A stretch of DNA of 64,000 nt from Agrobacterium sp. a22-2 (GCF_012276985.1 NZ_JAAXMM010000020.1:1-64000); one strand, 5' to 3'. Shown: positions 16,570-24,411, numbered from the stretch's first letter. A program made the numbers and translations. The notes: generated by a model not told the origin, from the sequence alone.

Positions 16570-17055
16570 ATGACCATTGCCATCGGCGAAAGCCTGCCGC
16601 CTGCCACCTTCAAGGAAAAGACCGCGGACGGTCCGGTGGAAACGACCACCGAACAGCTGTTCAAGGGCAAGCGCGTCGTGGTGTTTGCCGTGCCCGGCGC
16701 GTTCACGCCGACCTGCACGCTGAACCACCTGCCGGGATACCTGGAAAACCGCGACGCGATCCTGTCGCGCGGCGTCGACGACATCGCCGTCATTTCCGTC
16801 AATGACTGGCATGTCATGGGCGCCTGGGCACAGCAGTCCGGCGGGCTCGGCAAGATCCACTTCCTCGCCGACTGGGATGCCAGCTTCACCAAGGCGCTCG
16901 GCCTTGACGCCGACCTCTCGGCCGGCGGCCTCGGCGTGCGCTCCAAGCGCTATTCCATGCTGGTCGAAGATGGTGTGGTCAAATCGCTGAACATCGAGGA
17001 AAACCCCGGCCAGGCAACCGTCTCGGCGGCTGCGGCGATGATCGAGCAGCTCTAG
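16570..17055 (+). CDS. Peroxiredoxin (Prx5/AhpE-TSA type)
   Basis: A 161-residue thiol peroxidase. The peroxidatic cysteine is C49 in VPGAFTPTC, with the family arginine in GVRSKRYSM. Members reduce hydrogen peroxide and alkyl hydroperoxides using glutathione or glutaredoxin. A strong Shine-Dalgarno (GAGGAG) precedes the ATG, just after a T-rich run. It is placed 79 bases behind the DsbD-alpha-like gene, possibly a shared thiol-redox unit. Confidence 0.94.
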   Translation: MTIAIGESLPPATFKEKTADGPVETTTEQLFKGKRVVVFAVPGAFTPTCTLNHLPGYLENRDAILSRGVDDIAVISVNDWHVMGAWAQQSGGLGKIHFLADWDASFTKALGLDADLSAGGLGVRSKRYSMLVEDGVVKSLNIEENPGQATVSAAAAMIEQL

Positions 17056-17080
17056 GCCCGGCTCATAGGCAGGGCGTTCG

Positions 17081-17109
17081 CCCCTCTCTTCTCGGGGAGA
17101 AGAGAGGGG
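17081..17109. terminator. Strong hairpin after the peroxiredoxin gene
   Basis: Perfect 13-bp stem CCCCTCTCTTCTC / GAGAAGAGAGGGG with a GGG loop, 25 bases past the stop. The downstream bases ACTTTG give only a short T run, so it may be a terminator or a palindromic repeat. Confidence 0.55.
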
Positions 17110-17163
17110 ACTTTGTAGAACCATCTCCAAACACCAAGCTCTTAGACTGCGCAGGAGCCTCTA

Positions 17164-17733
17164 TTGCCCAACTATGTATCGATCGATGAAGCGGCAGAGG
17201 TTCTTGCGAAATGCCAGCGAGTGCTGGTCATCGGCTGTTCAGGCGGCGGCAAGACGACCCTTTCGCGCCGTATTGCGGCGAGCTTCGCGATGGAGTTCCA
17301 ATCGCTTGATCGCGATGTCCGCTGGCTGCCCGGATGGACAGAACGCGCCAAGGACGAGCAGCGGACGATCATTCAGGATCTAGCAACGCGCGACCGCTGG
17401 GTAATGGACGGCAGTGGTGCCTCGACCTTCGACATCAGGCTGCCGCGCACCGACCTGGTACTCTGGGTTCGGGTTCCAAGGCGCATGGCCCTGTTCGGCC
17501 TTGCAAAGCGGGTCCTGCGCCATTTCGGCACCGTCCGCCCCGACATGGCCGAAGGATGCCCCGAGCCACTGCCCAACCGGGAATTCCTGTCCTATATCTG
17601 GAATTTCGAGACGAAATATGCGCCGCTTTTCGTGCGTAACATTGATCGTTATGGCCCCGGCGTTCCCCTGGCAATTTTACCGTCACACACGGCAATGGAT
17701 CGCCTCGTCGCTCTGGCTGGCCAGGCCAGATAG
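17164..17733 (+). CDS. P-loop NTPase, adenylate-kinase-like
   Basis: A 189-residue protein with a P-loop GCSGGGKTT at residues 24-32. Next come a DRDVRWLPGW segment and a Walker-B-like LVLWVRVPRRMALFGL, the pattern of small kinases once annotated FlaR or DNA topology modulation protein. The phosphate acceptor is unknown. The start is TTG at 17164, supported by CAGGAG about eight bases upstream. It converges with the Dabb remnant and esterase gene. Confidence 0.75.
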   Translation: MPNYVSIDEAAEVLAKCQRVLVIGCSGGGKTTLSRRIAASFAMEFQSLDRDVRWLPGWTERAKDEQRTIIQDLATRDRWVMDGSGASTFDIRLPRTDLVLWVRVPRRMALFGLAKRVLRHFGTVRPDMAEGCPEPLPNREFLSYIWNFETKYAPLFVRNIDRYGPGVPLAILPSHTAMDRLVALAGQAR

Positions 17734-17745
17734 CCCTCCTCATCC

Positions 17746-17815
17746 GTCCATATATCAAACACCAGAATGCCCGACAGGCCGCCGTCGGTGGCATTGCCAT
17801 TTTAAGCGACGGTGA
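17746..17815 (-). pseudogene. Decayed copy of the 3' end of the Dabb gene
   Basis: Positions 17752-17783 are identical to 18994-19025, the end of the intact Dabb gene, and 8 more bases match after one mismatch. Read on the minus strand it encodes NATDGGLSGILVFD, the same C-terminus as the intact gene, preceded by a stop codon and weaker similarity. It is a fragment with no start. It lies on the far side of the esterase gene, so that gene is bracketed by two copies of one gene end. Confidence 0.75.
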
Positions 17816-17903
17816 TAGAGGGGAATTCCGGCTCATTTCAAAAGAAAATCATCATGCCGGATTTTTCCACGATCTTACGCCATCGAAATCTGCGGCTACG
17901 CAC

Positions 17904-18836
17904 CTATGGCATCATGCCTATTTTCTTTAGCCAGACGATTACCAGATTGGGCCACTGCCCGATTGGTAAATCAGGCTTTCGTAATGCAAACGCATGACCA
18001 CCCTCATCAAAGATATGGAGTTCAGTCGGCACACCAGCTTTCTTGAGCCTCTCCGCATAAACTTGACTATTGCACACATGATCGACGTCGTCGTCGCGCG
18101 CGTGAACGAGGAATGTTGGCGGCGCTGCCTTCGTAACCTCAAAATTCGTACGCCGCGGTTGTCCGGAGTCAAAACACATATGCCCTGGGAAGGCGGCGAT
18201 AGCAAAGTCCGGTCGACTACTCAACGTGTCTGCCTCATCCACGGGTGAATAATTGGGCTTCAGAATATTGCTTGTTTCCGCCACCAGAAACCCGCCAGCG
18301 GAAAACCCAATCACGCCAATTTTGTGCGGATCAACATTCAACGCCTGCGAGCGTGCTCTGACAAGCCGCACTGTGCGTTGGGCGTCTTGAAGGGCACGGC
18401 GTATCTTGGGTGTAATCCGGCAATGGCATTTGGTGTCCCAATAATCATCGCTTCCCGGTACTCGATATTTTAGAAGAACACAGGTTATGCCATTGGCCGT
18501 TATCCAATCGCAGATCTCGGTGCCCTCTATGTCCATTGCCAGTACACGGAACCCACCGCCGGGAAACACCACCATTGCAGCGCCGGTGTTCTTACCCTTG
18601 GGCGCATAGACCGTCATTGTCGGATTGGTGACATTCAGAATCGTCTGTGTTCCCGGCTTCAAACTTTCCGGCGGGAGTGACACATCCTCCATGTCTGGCG
18701 CCTCATGCGGCCAGATCGGAATTTGCTGCACGCCGCCCGGCGGCTGCCAAACCTGATCGTTTTCGGCCTCAGCTTGCCAACTCACCGCAAACACGCCGAT
18801 CAGACCACATATTATGAAGAAAAATATCCGTGCCAT
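17904..18836 (-). CDS. Exported alpha/beta-hydrolase, acetylesterase-like
   Basis: A 310-residue enzyme with a signal peptide (about residues 1-24). The nucleophile is S179 in GFSAGG, the oxyanion loop FPGGGF is at 91-96, the acid is D249 or D250 in HARDDDVDH, and the base is H281 in GGHAF. It resembles BD-FAE/Axe-like esterases acting on acetylated sugars or xylan. The start at 18836 has AAGGGAGA directly upstream; an upstream extension has no support. Composition is lower in GC than its neighbours. The gene is flanked by the true and the decayed 3' ends of the Dabb gene, so it looks inserted. Confidence 0.88.
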   Translation of the reverse strand: MARIFFFIICGLIGVFAVSWQAEAENDQVWQPPGGVQQIPIWPHEAPDMEDVSLPPESLKPGTQTILNVTNPTMTVYAPKGKNTGAAMVVFPGGGFRVLAMDIEGTEICDWITANGITCVLLKYRVPGSDDYWDTKCHCRITPKIRRALQDAQRTVRLVRARSQALNVDPHKIGVIGFSAGGFLVAETSNILKPNYSPVDEADTLSSRPDFAIAAFPGHMCFDSGQPRRTNFEVTKAAPPTFLVHARDDDVDHVCNSQVYAERLKKAGVPTELHIFDEGGHAFALRKPDLPIGQWPNLVIVWLKKIGMMP

Positions 18837-18930
18837 TCTCCCTTGGCTTTCTCTTTTCTTCGGAATCGATTCTATCTGGTTCGAGCCCAGAGGCTGATCG
18901 CGATTCCACCAAGCTGCCGGAAACACGGAT

Positions 18931-18971
18931 CGAGAATGCCCGGCAGGCGCGAGCGCCCCAGGCATTTCTCG
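18931..18971. terminator. Hairpin between the Dabb and esterase genes
   Basis: Near-perfect stem CGAGAATGCC / GGCATTTCTCG, with one bulged base, encloses a G/C-rich loop. It lies just past the Dabb stop on the minus strand and could end that transcript. No clear T run follows. Confidence 0.4.
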
Positions 18972-18983
18972 ATGCAAGCCCGC

Positions 18984-19292
18984 TCACCCCTCCATATCAA
19001 ACACCAGAATGCCCGACAGGCCGCCATCGGTGGCTTTGACGATGCGTTCGCCGACGGCGAGGTGGTCTGGGTGTTTGAGATAGTAGTCGCGGACCACGGC
19101 GTCCTCGAAGGTGACGATGAAGCCGTCGAGATAGCCGCCGTTCAGGCCTTCCGGCGAGACATTGGGGCCAAAGGTCACATCCACCATGCCGGGGACGACC
19201 TCTTTCAGCGCGGCGATCGCCTCGTAGATCGCTTGCTTCTCGGCGTCTTGCATGGCGGCCTTGAACCGCAGGAATACGCAATGTCTGATCAT
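18984..19292 (-). CDS. Dabb (stress-responsive A/B barrel) domain protein
   Basis: A 102-residue protein: MIRHCVFLRFK strand, a helix with DAEKQAIYEAIAALKEVVPG, the YLDGFIVTFED strand, and YYLKHPDHLAVGERIVK, all typical of Dabb dimeric barrels. Role unknown; plant homologues are stress-induced. AAGGGAGA lies upstream of the ATG. A fragment of its 3' end is repeated at 17.75 kb beyond the esterase gene. Confidence 0.88.
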   Translation of the reverse strand: MIRHCVFLRFKAAMQDAEKQAIYEAIAALKEVVPGMVDVTFGPNVSPEGLNGGYLDGFIVTFEDAVVRDYYLKHPDHLAVGERIVKATDGGLSGILVFDMEG

Positions 19293-19414
19293 GAGTGTCT
19301 CCCTTGCCTTGTTTTGACGGGAGCATAGGGGCTGGCCGGGCTTTGGCAAGACGGCAATTGTCGCCCAGGCGCGGATCCGGTGTCGCACCCGCGCTGGCCG
19401 GAGTGCGAAAGCTC

Positions 19415-19520
19415 TAAAGCGTGTCGCGATCTTTCAGATTCGCTCTTCACGCTTTATCTCTTTGTTTTGCCGCATGTCGTCGTCCCGAAACCGGTACCCA
19501 CTTTCGGGCAACATGCTTTA
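19415..19520. repeat. RIME-like rhizobial intergenic element
   Basis: About 105 bases containing the hairpin GCATGTCG...CCCGAAACCGG...TTTCGGGC..ACATGC and a CTTTATCTCTTTGTTTTG arm. I recognise it from many rhizobial genomes as a dispersed mosaic repeat. Its edge supplies the TAA stop codon of rnhA, so insertion probably reset that gene's end. Confidence 0.65.
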
Positions 19521-19985
19521 GCCGCCCATCAGCGCCTTGTGGGCGCCGCCCTTCTTGAAGGGCTCCATGCCCTTGCGGGCCAGTTCGTCGGCGCGTTCGT
19601 TTTCCGGGTGGCCGGCATGGCCCTTGACCCAGTGCCAGGTGACCTTGTGGCGCTGGTTGGCGGCGTCCAGCGCCTGCCAGAGTTCGCCATTCTTGACCGG
19701 CTTCTTGTCGGCGGTTTTCCAGCCGTTCTTCTTCCAGCCGAAAATCCATTTCGAAATGCCGTCCATGACATATTTGCTGTCGGTGTGCAGATCGACCTCG
19801 CAGGGGCTTTTCAGCGCATTGAGCGCCGAGATGGCGGCCAAGAGTTCCATGCGGTTGTTGGTGGTGTCGGCCTCGCCGCCGCACAGGTCCTTTTCCGTAT
19901 CGCCATGGCGCAGCACGGCGCCCCAGCCGCCGGGTCCGGGATTGCCCGAGCAGGCGCCATCGGTGAAGATATCGACATGTTTCAT
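19518..19985 (-). CDS. rnhA: Ribonuclease HI
   Basis: A 155-residue nuclease degrading RNA in RNA-DNA hybrids. The four metal-binding carboxylates are D9 (TDGACSGNPGPGG), E47 (NNRMELLA), D69 (HTDSKYV) and D133 (ERADELA); H123 is in the flexible loop. The basic handle IFGWKKNGWKTADKKPVKN is present. The ATG overlaps the thrB stop as ATGA, so both are in one message, the usual rhizobial order. Confidence 0.97.
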   Translation of the reverse strand: MKHVDIFTDGACSGNPGPGGWGAVLRHGDTEKDLCGGEADTTNNRMELLAAISALNALKSPCEVDLHTDSKYVMDGISKWIFGWKKNGWKTADKKPVKNGELWQALDAANQRHKVTWHWVKGHAGHPENERADELARKGMEPFKKGGAHKALMGG

Positions 19986-20950
19986 CGGATTTGCAGTCCA
20001 TATTCGGCGCTTTTCACCACCTGGCGGTGGAAGCGCAGCTTTTTCAGATATTCGAGCGGATCCTTCTTGACCACCAGCGCGCCTTCCGGCGTCGTCAGCC
20101 AGTCATAGAGCCGCGTCAGGAAGAAGCGCAGCGCCGAGCCGCGCGACAACACCGGCAGGGCGTCGATCTCGTCTGCCGAGAGCGGGCGCACCGACTGGTA
20201 GCCCTCCAGCATGGCCATGCCCTTGGTGATGTTGTAGCTGCCGTCCTTTTCGAAGCACCAGGCATTGAGGCAGACCGACAGGTCATAGACCAGGAAGTCG
20301 TTGCAGGCGAAATAGAAGTCGATCAGGCCCGACAGGCTATCGCCCAGGAAGAAGACATTGTCGGGGAAGAGATCGGCATGGATGACGCCGGCCGGCAGGT
20401 CTTTGGGCCAATGGGCGGCGAGGAATTCGAGTTCCGCGCCGATTTCCTCTTCGAGGCCCGCTTCCACCTCGTCTGCCCGGTCCTTCGACTTGTGCCACAG
20501 CGACTGCCAGCCATCGAGCGACAGCGCATTCGGGCGCGTCAGCTCGAACCCCTCGCCCGCCACATGCATCTGCGCCAGCGCCACGCCGACCTCGCGGCAA
20601 TGGCGCGCCTCGGGCTTGCGCAGCCACATGCCTTCGAGAAAGCTGATGAGCGCGGCCGGGCGGCCCGACAGTTCGCCCAGCAGCGCGCCATCCTTGCGCG
20701 GCAGCGGCAGCGGGCAGGACAGGCCGCGGGCGGCCAGATGGTGCATCAGCCCGAGGAAAAACGGCAGGTCGTTGCGATCGGTGCGCTTCTCATAGAGCGT
20801 CAGGATCAGCGGCCCGGTGCTGGTATGCAGCAGGAAATTGGAATTTTCGACGCCCTCGGCAATGCCCTTGTAGGACAGCAGTTCGCCGGCCTCGTATTCG
20901 GCCAGAAACGCCTTCAGATCGACTTCGTTGGTATCGGTATAGACTGCCAC
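19982..20950 (-). CDS. thrB: Homoserine kinase, ThrB type II (APH fold)
   Basis: A 322-residue kinase phosphorylating homoserine for threonine synthesis. It belongs to the aminoglycoside-phosphotransferase-fold class, not the GHMK class: catalytic VIHADLFPDNV and metal-binding LIDFYFAC motifs, with an N-terminal MAVYTDT and GVENSNFLL nucleotide loop. It is usually found directly after ispH in this group; here about 2 kb of other genes intervene. Overlaps rnhA by four bases. Confidence 0.96.
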   Translation of the reverse strand: MAVYTDTNEVDLKAFLAEYEAGELLSYKGIAEGVENSNFLLHTSTGPLILTLYEKRTDRNDLPFFLGLMHHLAARGLSCPLPLPRKDGALLGELSGRPAALISFLEGMWLRKPEARHCREVGVALAQMHVAGEGFELTRPNALSLDGWQSLWHKSKDRADEVEAGLEEEIGAELEFLAAHWPKDLPAGVIHADLFPDNVFFLGDSLSGLIDFYFACNDFLVYDLSVCLNAWCFEKDGSYNITKGMAMLEGYQSVRPLSADEIDALPVLSRGSALRFFLTRLYDWLTTPEGALVVKKDPLEYLKKLRFHRQVVKSAEYGLQIR

Positions 20951-21095
20951 AGTTGAGGGTCCTGCGCTGCTTCAAGGTGTTTCAAACGCATACAGTGAGG
21001 GGCGCGGCAGTGCTACCCCCGGCGCGACATCAGGCACAGGAAATGGTCGCCCATGCGCTGACGCTTTCGCCGTTGCCCGGCATGCCAGAAAAAGA

Positions 21096-21120
21096 GGAAC
21101 AGTTGCCGGAGCCACGGGTT
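21096..21120 (+). promoter_or_regulatory. EcfG-type stress promoter candidate for the OsmC gene
   Basis: GGAAC at 21096-21100, a 16-base spacer, and GGTT at 21117-21120, one mismatch from the EcfG consensus GGAAC-N16/17-CGTT. It is oriented toward and 49 bases before the OsmC start. OsmC proteins are common members of the alphaproteobacterial general stress regulon. Confidence 0.5.
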
Positions 21121-21169
21121 AACTGTCGTCAATACGAATTACAGTGTCCCAAACGGATGGAGAGAGTAG

Positions 21170-21601
21170 ATGAAAATTCAGAAAAACGGCTCGGCGCATT
21201 GGACGGGTGGCCTGAAAGACGGCAAGGGACAAATCTCCACCGAGAGCGGCGCTTTGAGCGACCATCCCTATGGCTTCAACACGCGCTTCGAAGGGGTTGC
21301 CGGCACCAATCCGGAAGAACTGATTGGTGCTGCGCACGCCGCCTGCTTCACCATGGCTTTGTCCCTGATGCTCGGCGACGCCGGTTTCAAGGCCGACAGC
21401 CTCGACACCAAGGCCGTCGTGACGCTGGAGAAGCTGGCCGACGGGTTCGCCATCACGGCCATCGAGCTCAACCTGAAGGGCGTGGTGCCCGGCACGGACG
21501 AGGCGACCTTTACCGAGATTGCCAACAAGGCCAAGCAGGGTTGCCCGGTGTCCAAGGCGCTTGCCGCCGTGCCGATCACGTTGAATGTCAGCTTCGGGTA
21601 A
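21170..21601 (+). CDS. osmC: OsmC/OhrA-type peroxiredoxin (OsmC subfamily)
   Basis: A 143-residue thiol peroxidase reducing organic hydroperoxides. The two catalytic cysteines are in HAACFTMAL (near residue 60) and QGCPVSKAL (near residue 125); the Arg/Glu network fits TRFEGVAGTNPEELIGAAH. The N-terminus AHWTGGLKDGKGQISTESGAL marks the OsmC branch rather than Ohr. GAGAG precedes the ATG. Single gene on the plus strand inside a minus-strand block. Confidence 0.93.
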   Translation: MKIQKNGSAHWTGGLKDGKGQISTESGALSDHPYGFNTRFEGVAGTNPEELIGAAHAACFTMALSLMLGDAGFKADSLDTKAVVTLEKLADGFAITAIELNLKGVVPGTDEATFTEIANKAKQGCPVSKALAAVPITLNVSFG

Positions 21602-21650
21602 AGGACGACAGGGCGGCGGCCGTTAGCAGTCAGCGACACCTCCCCACTCG

Positions 21651-21675
21651 TCATCCTGGCCTTGAGCCGGGATGA
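21651..21675. terminator. Hairpin between convergent osmC and L,D-transpeptidase genes
   Basis: TCATCCTGGC-CTTGA-GCCGGGATGA forms a stem with one internal mismatch. It lies between two convergent genes, so it could serve both. It also resembles the common rhizobial palindrome built on GTCATCC...GGATGAC. Confidence 0.5.
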
Positions 21676-21726
21676 TGGAGGATGGTGGAAGCGCCGCGGG
21701 CACCCGCAGCGTTTCGGCATCTACTG

Positions 21727-22425
21727 CTACTGCCGGACGACGATGCGCGCCTTGAAGGGCACGCGGGCGTAGAGGTCGATGACGTCCTGGTTGATCAGCC
21801 GCACGCAGCCCGACGAGGTCGCCTTGCCGATCGAGGCCCAGTCCGGCGAGCCATGCAGGCGGTAGAGCGTATCCTCGTTATTCTGGAAGATGTAGAGCGC
21901 GCGGGCGCCGAGGGGATTGCGCAGGCCAGGCTCCATGCCGCCATTGGCGATCGAGTATTTCTCCAGTTCGGGCTGGCGGGCCACCATCTCGTTCGGCGGC
22001 TTCCAGCGCGGCCAGGTCTGGCGCCAGTGGATGACGCCCTCGCCCTGCCAGGCGAACCCATCGCGGCCGATGCCGACGCCGTAGCGCATCGCCGTGCCGC
22101 CCGGCTCGACCACATAGAGGAAACGCGACGGCGTATCGACCACCACGGTGCCCGGTCTCTCGCCGGTCGGATCGACCACACGCTGGCGGTAGAACTGCGG
22201 ATCGATCTTCTCATAGGGAATGGGCGGCAGGGCGAAGCCGCCATCCTCGACCGGACCGTAATTGAGCGCCAGCTCTTCCGGCGATGGCGGCACGATGGGC
22301 CGGCGGGCCATGGCGGGCACGGGAGCGTTGCGCCCACCCGGCAGGGTGCTGGCGCAGCCGGACAAGGCGGCCAGCGCCCCGGCCAGCACGAAGCCTCTCC
22401 GGGACAGCAAAATTTCCGACGGCAT
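21727..22425 (-). CDS. L,D-transpeptidase (YkuD), Tat-type lipoprotein
   Basis: A 232-residue cell-wall enzyme. The N-terminus has SRRGFVLAG followed by the lipobox LSGC, a twin-arginine lipoprotein signal. The YkuD catalytic region reads YRLHGSP...SSGCVRL, with active-site cysteine in SGCVRL. It should make 3-3 peptidoglycan cross-links or attach proteins to the wall. An in-frame TTG lies 15 bases upstream; the ATG at 22425 is preferred because GAGAG lies at proper distance. Confidence 0.92.
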   Translation of the reverse strand: MPSEILLSRRGFVLAGALAALSGCASTLPGGRNAPVPAMARRPIVPPSPEELALNYGPVEDGGFALPPIPYEKIDPQFYRQRVVDPTGERPGTVVVDTPSRFLYVVEPGGTAMRYGVGIGRDGFAWQGEGVIHWRQTWPRWKPPNEMVARQPELEKYSIANGGMEPGLRNPLGARALYIFQNNEDTLYRLHGSPDWASIGKATSSGCVRLINQDVIDLYARVPFKARIVVRQ

Positions 22426-22530
22426 GGCGTAATCTCTCAAACAAAAGGGGGGACCGAATATAGGTCGTGTTCTAACGATGCCTCGCGCCGCTTGGCAAGG
22501 CGAAAGCCCGTCACGAATGCGTCATTGCCT

Positions 22531-22605
22531 CACCCATTCACCCAGGCCATGTCCTCGGTGGTGAACTCAATGGGGCAGAGTTCGCCGATCAACCAACTCT
22601 TCGCA
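22531..22605 (-). pseudogene. Decayed copy of the 3' end of ispH
   Basis: From 22532, 33 bases match the end of intact ispH (22981 onward) exactly, and similarity continues for about 40 more with substitutions and a small deletion. On the minus strand it encodes ELCPIEFTTEDMAWVNG and a TGA stop, against ELRPIELTTEDMAWVNG and TAA in ispH. It lies beyond the 110-residue membrane protein gene, so that gene is bracketed by two ispH ends. Confidence 0.8.
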
Positions 22606-22618
22606 ATTGGATAGATTC

Positions 22619-22951
22619 TTACTGTTCAAGCAGGACTGAGACGATTGTCACAATAACAAAATAAAGGAAGCCCATGAGAAATATGGCAAGTCCCCGCCAC
22701 ACGCGGCGGCGCGTCTTTGCATGGACGTCGTCAGTGAGCACACTCGCACCAGCCTCAAGCCGGACGGCAGCGTCTTCACCCATGGTGGCGCCGGACCGAC
22801 CCGCGAAAAGTGCTCTAAAGATCGACACGTTGAAAAGCCAAAAATTGCCTCCGGCGAAGGCGATGAAACCGAGCGTCATCACAAGGATGACAGCACAATT
22901 GACGATGAAGAACAGAATTTCCCAGATCGTCGGGTCGGCTGCCTTGTCCAA
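22619..22951 (-). CDS. Hypothetical protein with two membrane helices
   Basis: A 110-residue protein. Helix 1 is about residues 11-33 (ILFFIVNCAVILVMTLGFIAFAG) and helix 2 about 87-108 (GLAIFLMGFLYFVIVTIVSVLL), with a soluble loop between them. I recognise no family. The start is TTG at 22951 with GGGGGA eight bases upstream. Composition is lower in GC than ispH or thrB. It splits the usual ispH-thrB neighbourhood and is flanked by duplicated ispH 3' ends, so it is probably inserted cargo. Confidence 0.7.
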   Translation of the reverse strand: MDKAADPTIWEILFFIVNCAVILVMTLGFIAFAGGNFWLFNVSIFRALFAGRSGATMGEDAAVRLEAGASVLTDDVHAKTRRRVWRGLAIFLMGFLYFVIVTIVSVLLEQ

Positions 22952-22978
22952 GTGCTCATTCCCCCACTGCTCGAGCTA

Positions 22979-23983
22979 TTACCCATTCACCCAGGCCATG
23001 TCCTCGGTGGTGAGTTCAATGGGGCGCAGTTCGCGGTTGACGAGGAAGTGTTCGTTTTCGATCGAGAATTCGGCGAGTTCCAGGCTGGTGGCAAAGCGGG
23101 CCTTGAAGGCTTCGATGATCTCGTTGACGATGACTTCCGGGGCGGAGGCGCCGGCGGAAAGTCCCAGGGTGGCGATGTCGCCGATATCGGCCCAGTCGAT
23201 CTCGCTGGCGCGCTGCACCAGCATGGATTTTTGGGCGCCGGCGCGCAGGGCCACTTCGACCAGACGCTTGGAATTGGAGGAATTCGGCGCGCCGACGACG
23301 ATGAACAGGTCGCAGCCGGGGGCTGCCTGTTTCACCGCTTCCTGGCGGTTGGTGGTGGCATAGCAGATGCTGTCGGCCGACGGTGCCGTCAGGTTGGGGA
23401 AACGCTCCTGCAGCCGCTTGATGACGCCGGCGGTGTCGTCGACCGAAAGCGTGGTCTGCGTGACGAAGCCGAGATTGTCGGGATCCGCTGGTTCATAGAC
23501 ATCGGCATCCTCGATGGTCTCAACCAGCGAGACCGTTCCTTCGGGCAATTGGCCCATGGTGCCGATCACTTCGGGGTGGCCGGCATGGCCGATCAGGATG
23601 ACATGACGGCCGAGGCGTTGGTGGCGCATGGCCTGCTTGTGCACCTTGGAAACCAGCGGGCATGTGGCATCGAGAAAGAACAGATTGCGGGCGGTAGCAT
23701 CTTCCGGCACGGATTTCGGCACGCCATGGGCGGAAAACACCACCGGCTGCTGGCGATGCTCCGGCGGGATCTCGTCGAGTTCCTCGACGAAAATGGCGCC
23801 CTTGGCCTCCAGGCCTTCCACGACATAACGATTGTGGACGATCTCGTGGCGCACATAGACCGGGGCGCCATAGCCTTTGAGCGCCAGCACGACGATCTGG
23901 ATGGCCCGGTCGACGCCGGCGCAAAAGCCACGCGGGCCGCAAAGCCTGATCGTCAGCGGCGGTTTTGCAATCGGTATGTCCAT
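22979..23983 (-). CDS. ispH: 4-hydroxy-3-methylbut-2-enyl diphosphate reductase
   Basis: A 334-residue iron-sulfur enzyme for the last step of the MEP isoprenoid pathway, making IPP and DMAPP. The cluster cysteines are C21 (RGFCAGVDRA), the one in DATCPLV, and the one in DSICYATTNRQ. Histidines in HEIVHN and SAHGVP and the TTNRQ and GAPNSSNS motifs are present. ATG at 23983 is preferred over the TTG just before it. Its last codons are repeated at 22.53 kb. Confidence 0.97.
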   Translation of the reverse strand: MDIPIAKPPLTIRLCGPRGFCAGVDRAIQIVVLALKGYGAPVYVRHEIVHNRYVVEGLEAKGAIFVEELDEIPPEHRQQPVVFSAHGVPKSVPEDATARNLFFLDATCPLVSKVHKQAMRHQRLGRHVILIGHAGHPEVIGTMGQLPEGTVSLVETIEDADVYEPADPDNLGFVTQTTLSVDDTAGVIKRLQERFPNLTAPSADSICYATTNRQEAVKQAAPGCDLFIVVGAPNSSNSKRLVEVALRAGAQKSMLVQRASEIDWADIGDIATLGLSAGASAPEVIVNEIIEAFKARFATSLELAEFSIENEHFLVNRELRPIELTTEDMAWVNG

Positions 23984-23988
23984 CAAGA

Positions 23989-24354
23989 TCAGCCAGCCAG
24001 AATTACGACAACAAGGGCGACGATCGCCGGCAAGCCCTGGATGAGCAGGATGCGCCGCGACACGCTATAGGCCCCATATAGGGCAGCAAGGGTGACCGCG
24101 CCAAGGAAAAACAGCTTGAGCTGCCAAGCGAAGCCCGGATCGGGATGGATCAGCGACCAGAACAGCCCGGCGGCCAGGAAGCCGTTGTAGAGGCCCTGAT
24201 TGGCCGCCAGAACCTTGGTGGCCTCGGCCTGCGCCGGCGTCATTCGGAAGGCCTTGAGGCCGCGCGGCGTGGTCCAGAGAAACATTTCCAGCACGAGAAT
24301 GTAGACATGCTCCAGCGCCACCAGCGCGACGAGAAAATTGGCAAGCAAACCCAT
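23989..24354 (-). CDS. DUF1304 family membrane protein
   Basis: A 121-residue protein with four hydrophobic helices, beginning MGLLANFLVALVALEHVYILVLEMFLW, with the conserved NQGLYNGFLAAGLFWSL motif. Function unknown. Its stop lies a few bases before the ispH start, so they are probably co-transcribed. Confidence 0.85.
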   Translation of the reverse strand: MGLLANFLVALVALEHVYILVLEMFLWTTPRGLKAFRMTPAQAEATKVLAANQGLYNGFLAAGLFWSLIHPDPGFAWQLKLFFLGAVTLAALYGAYSVSRRILLIQGLPAIVALVVVILAG

Positions 24355-24411
24355 GCAGGACTCCAGAGCGTTTCATCTATTCCAATGCCGCCCGGCGCGG
24401 CCGTCGAAAAT

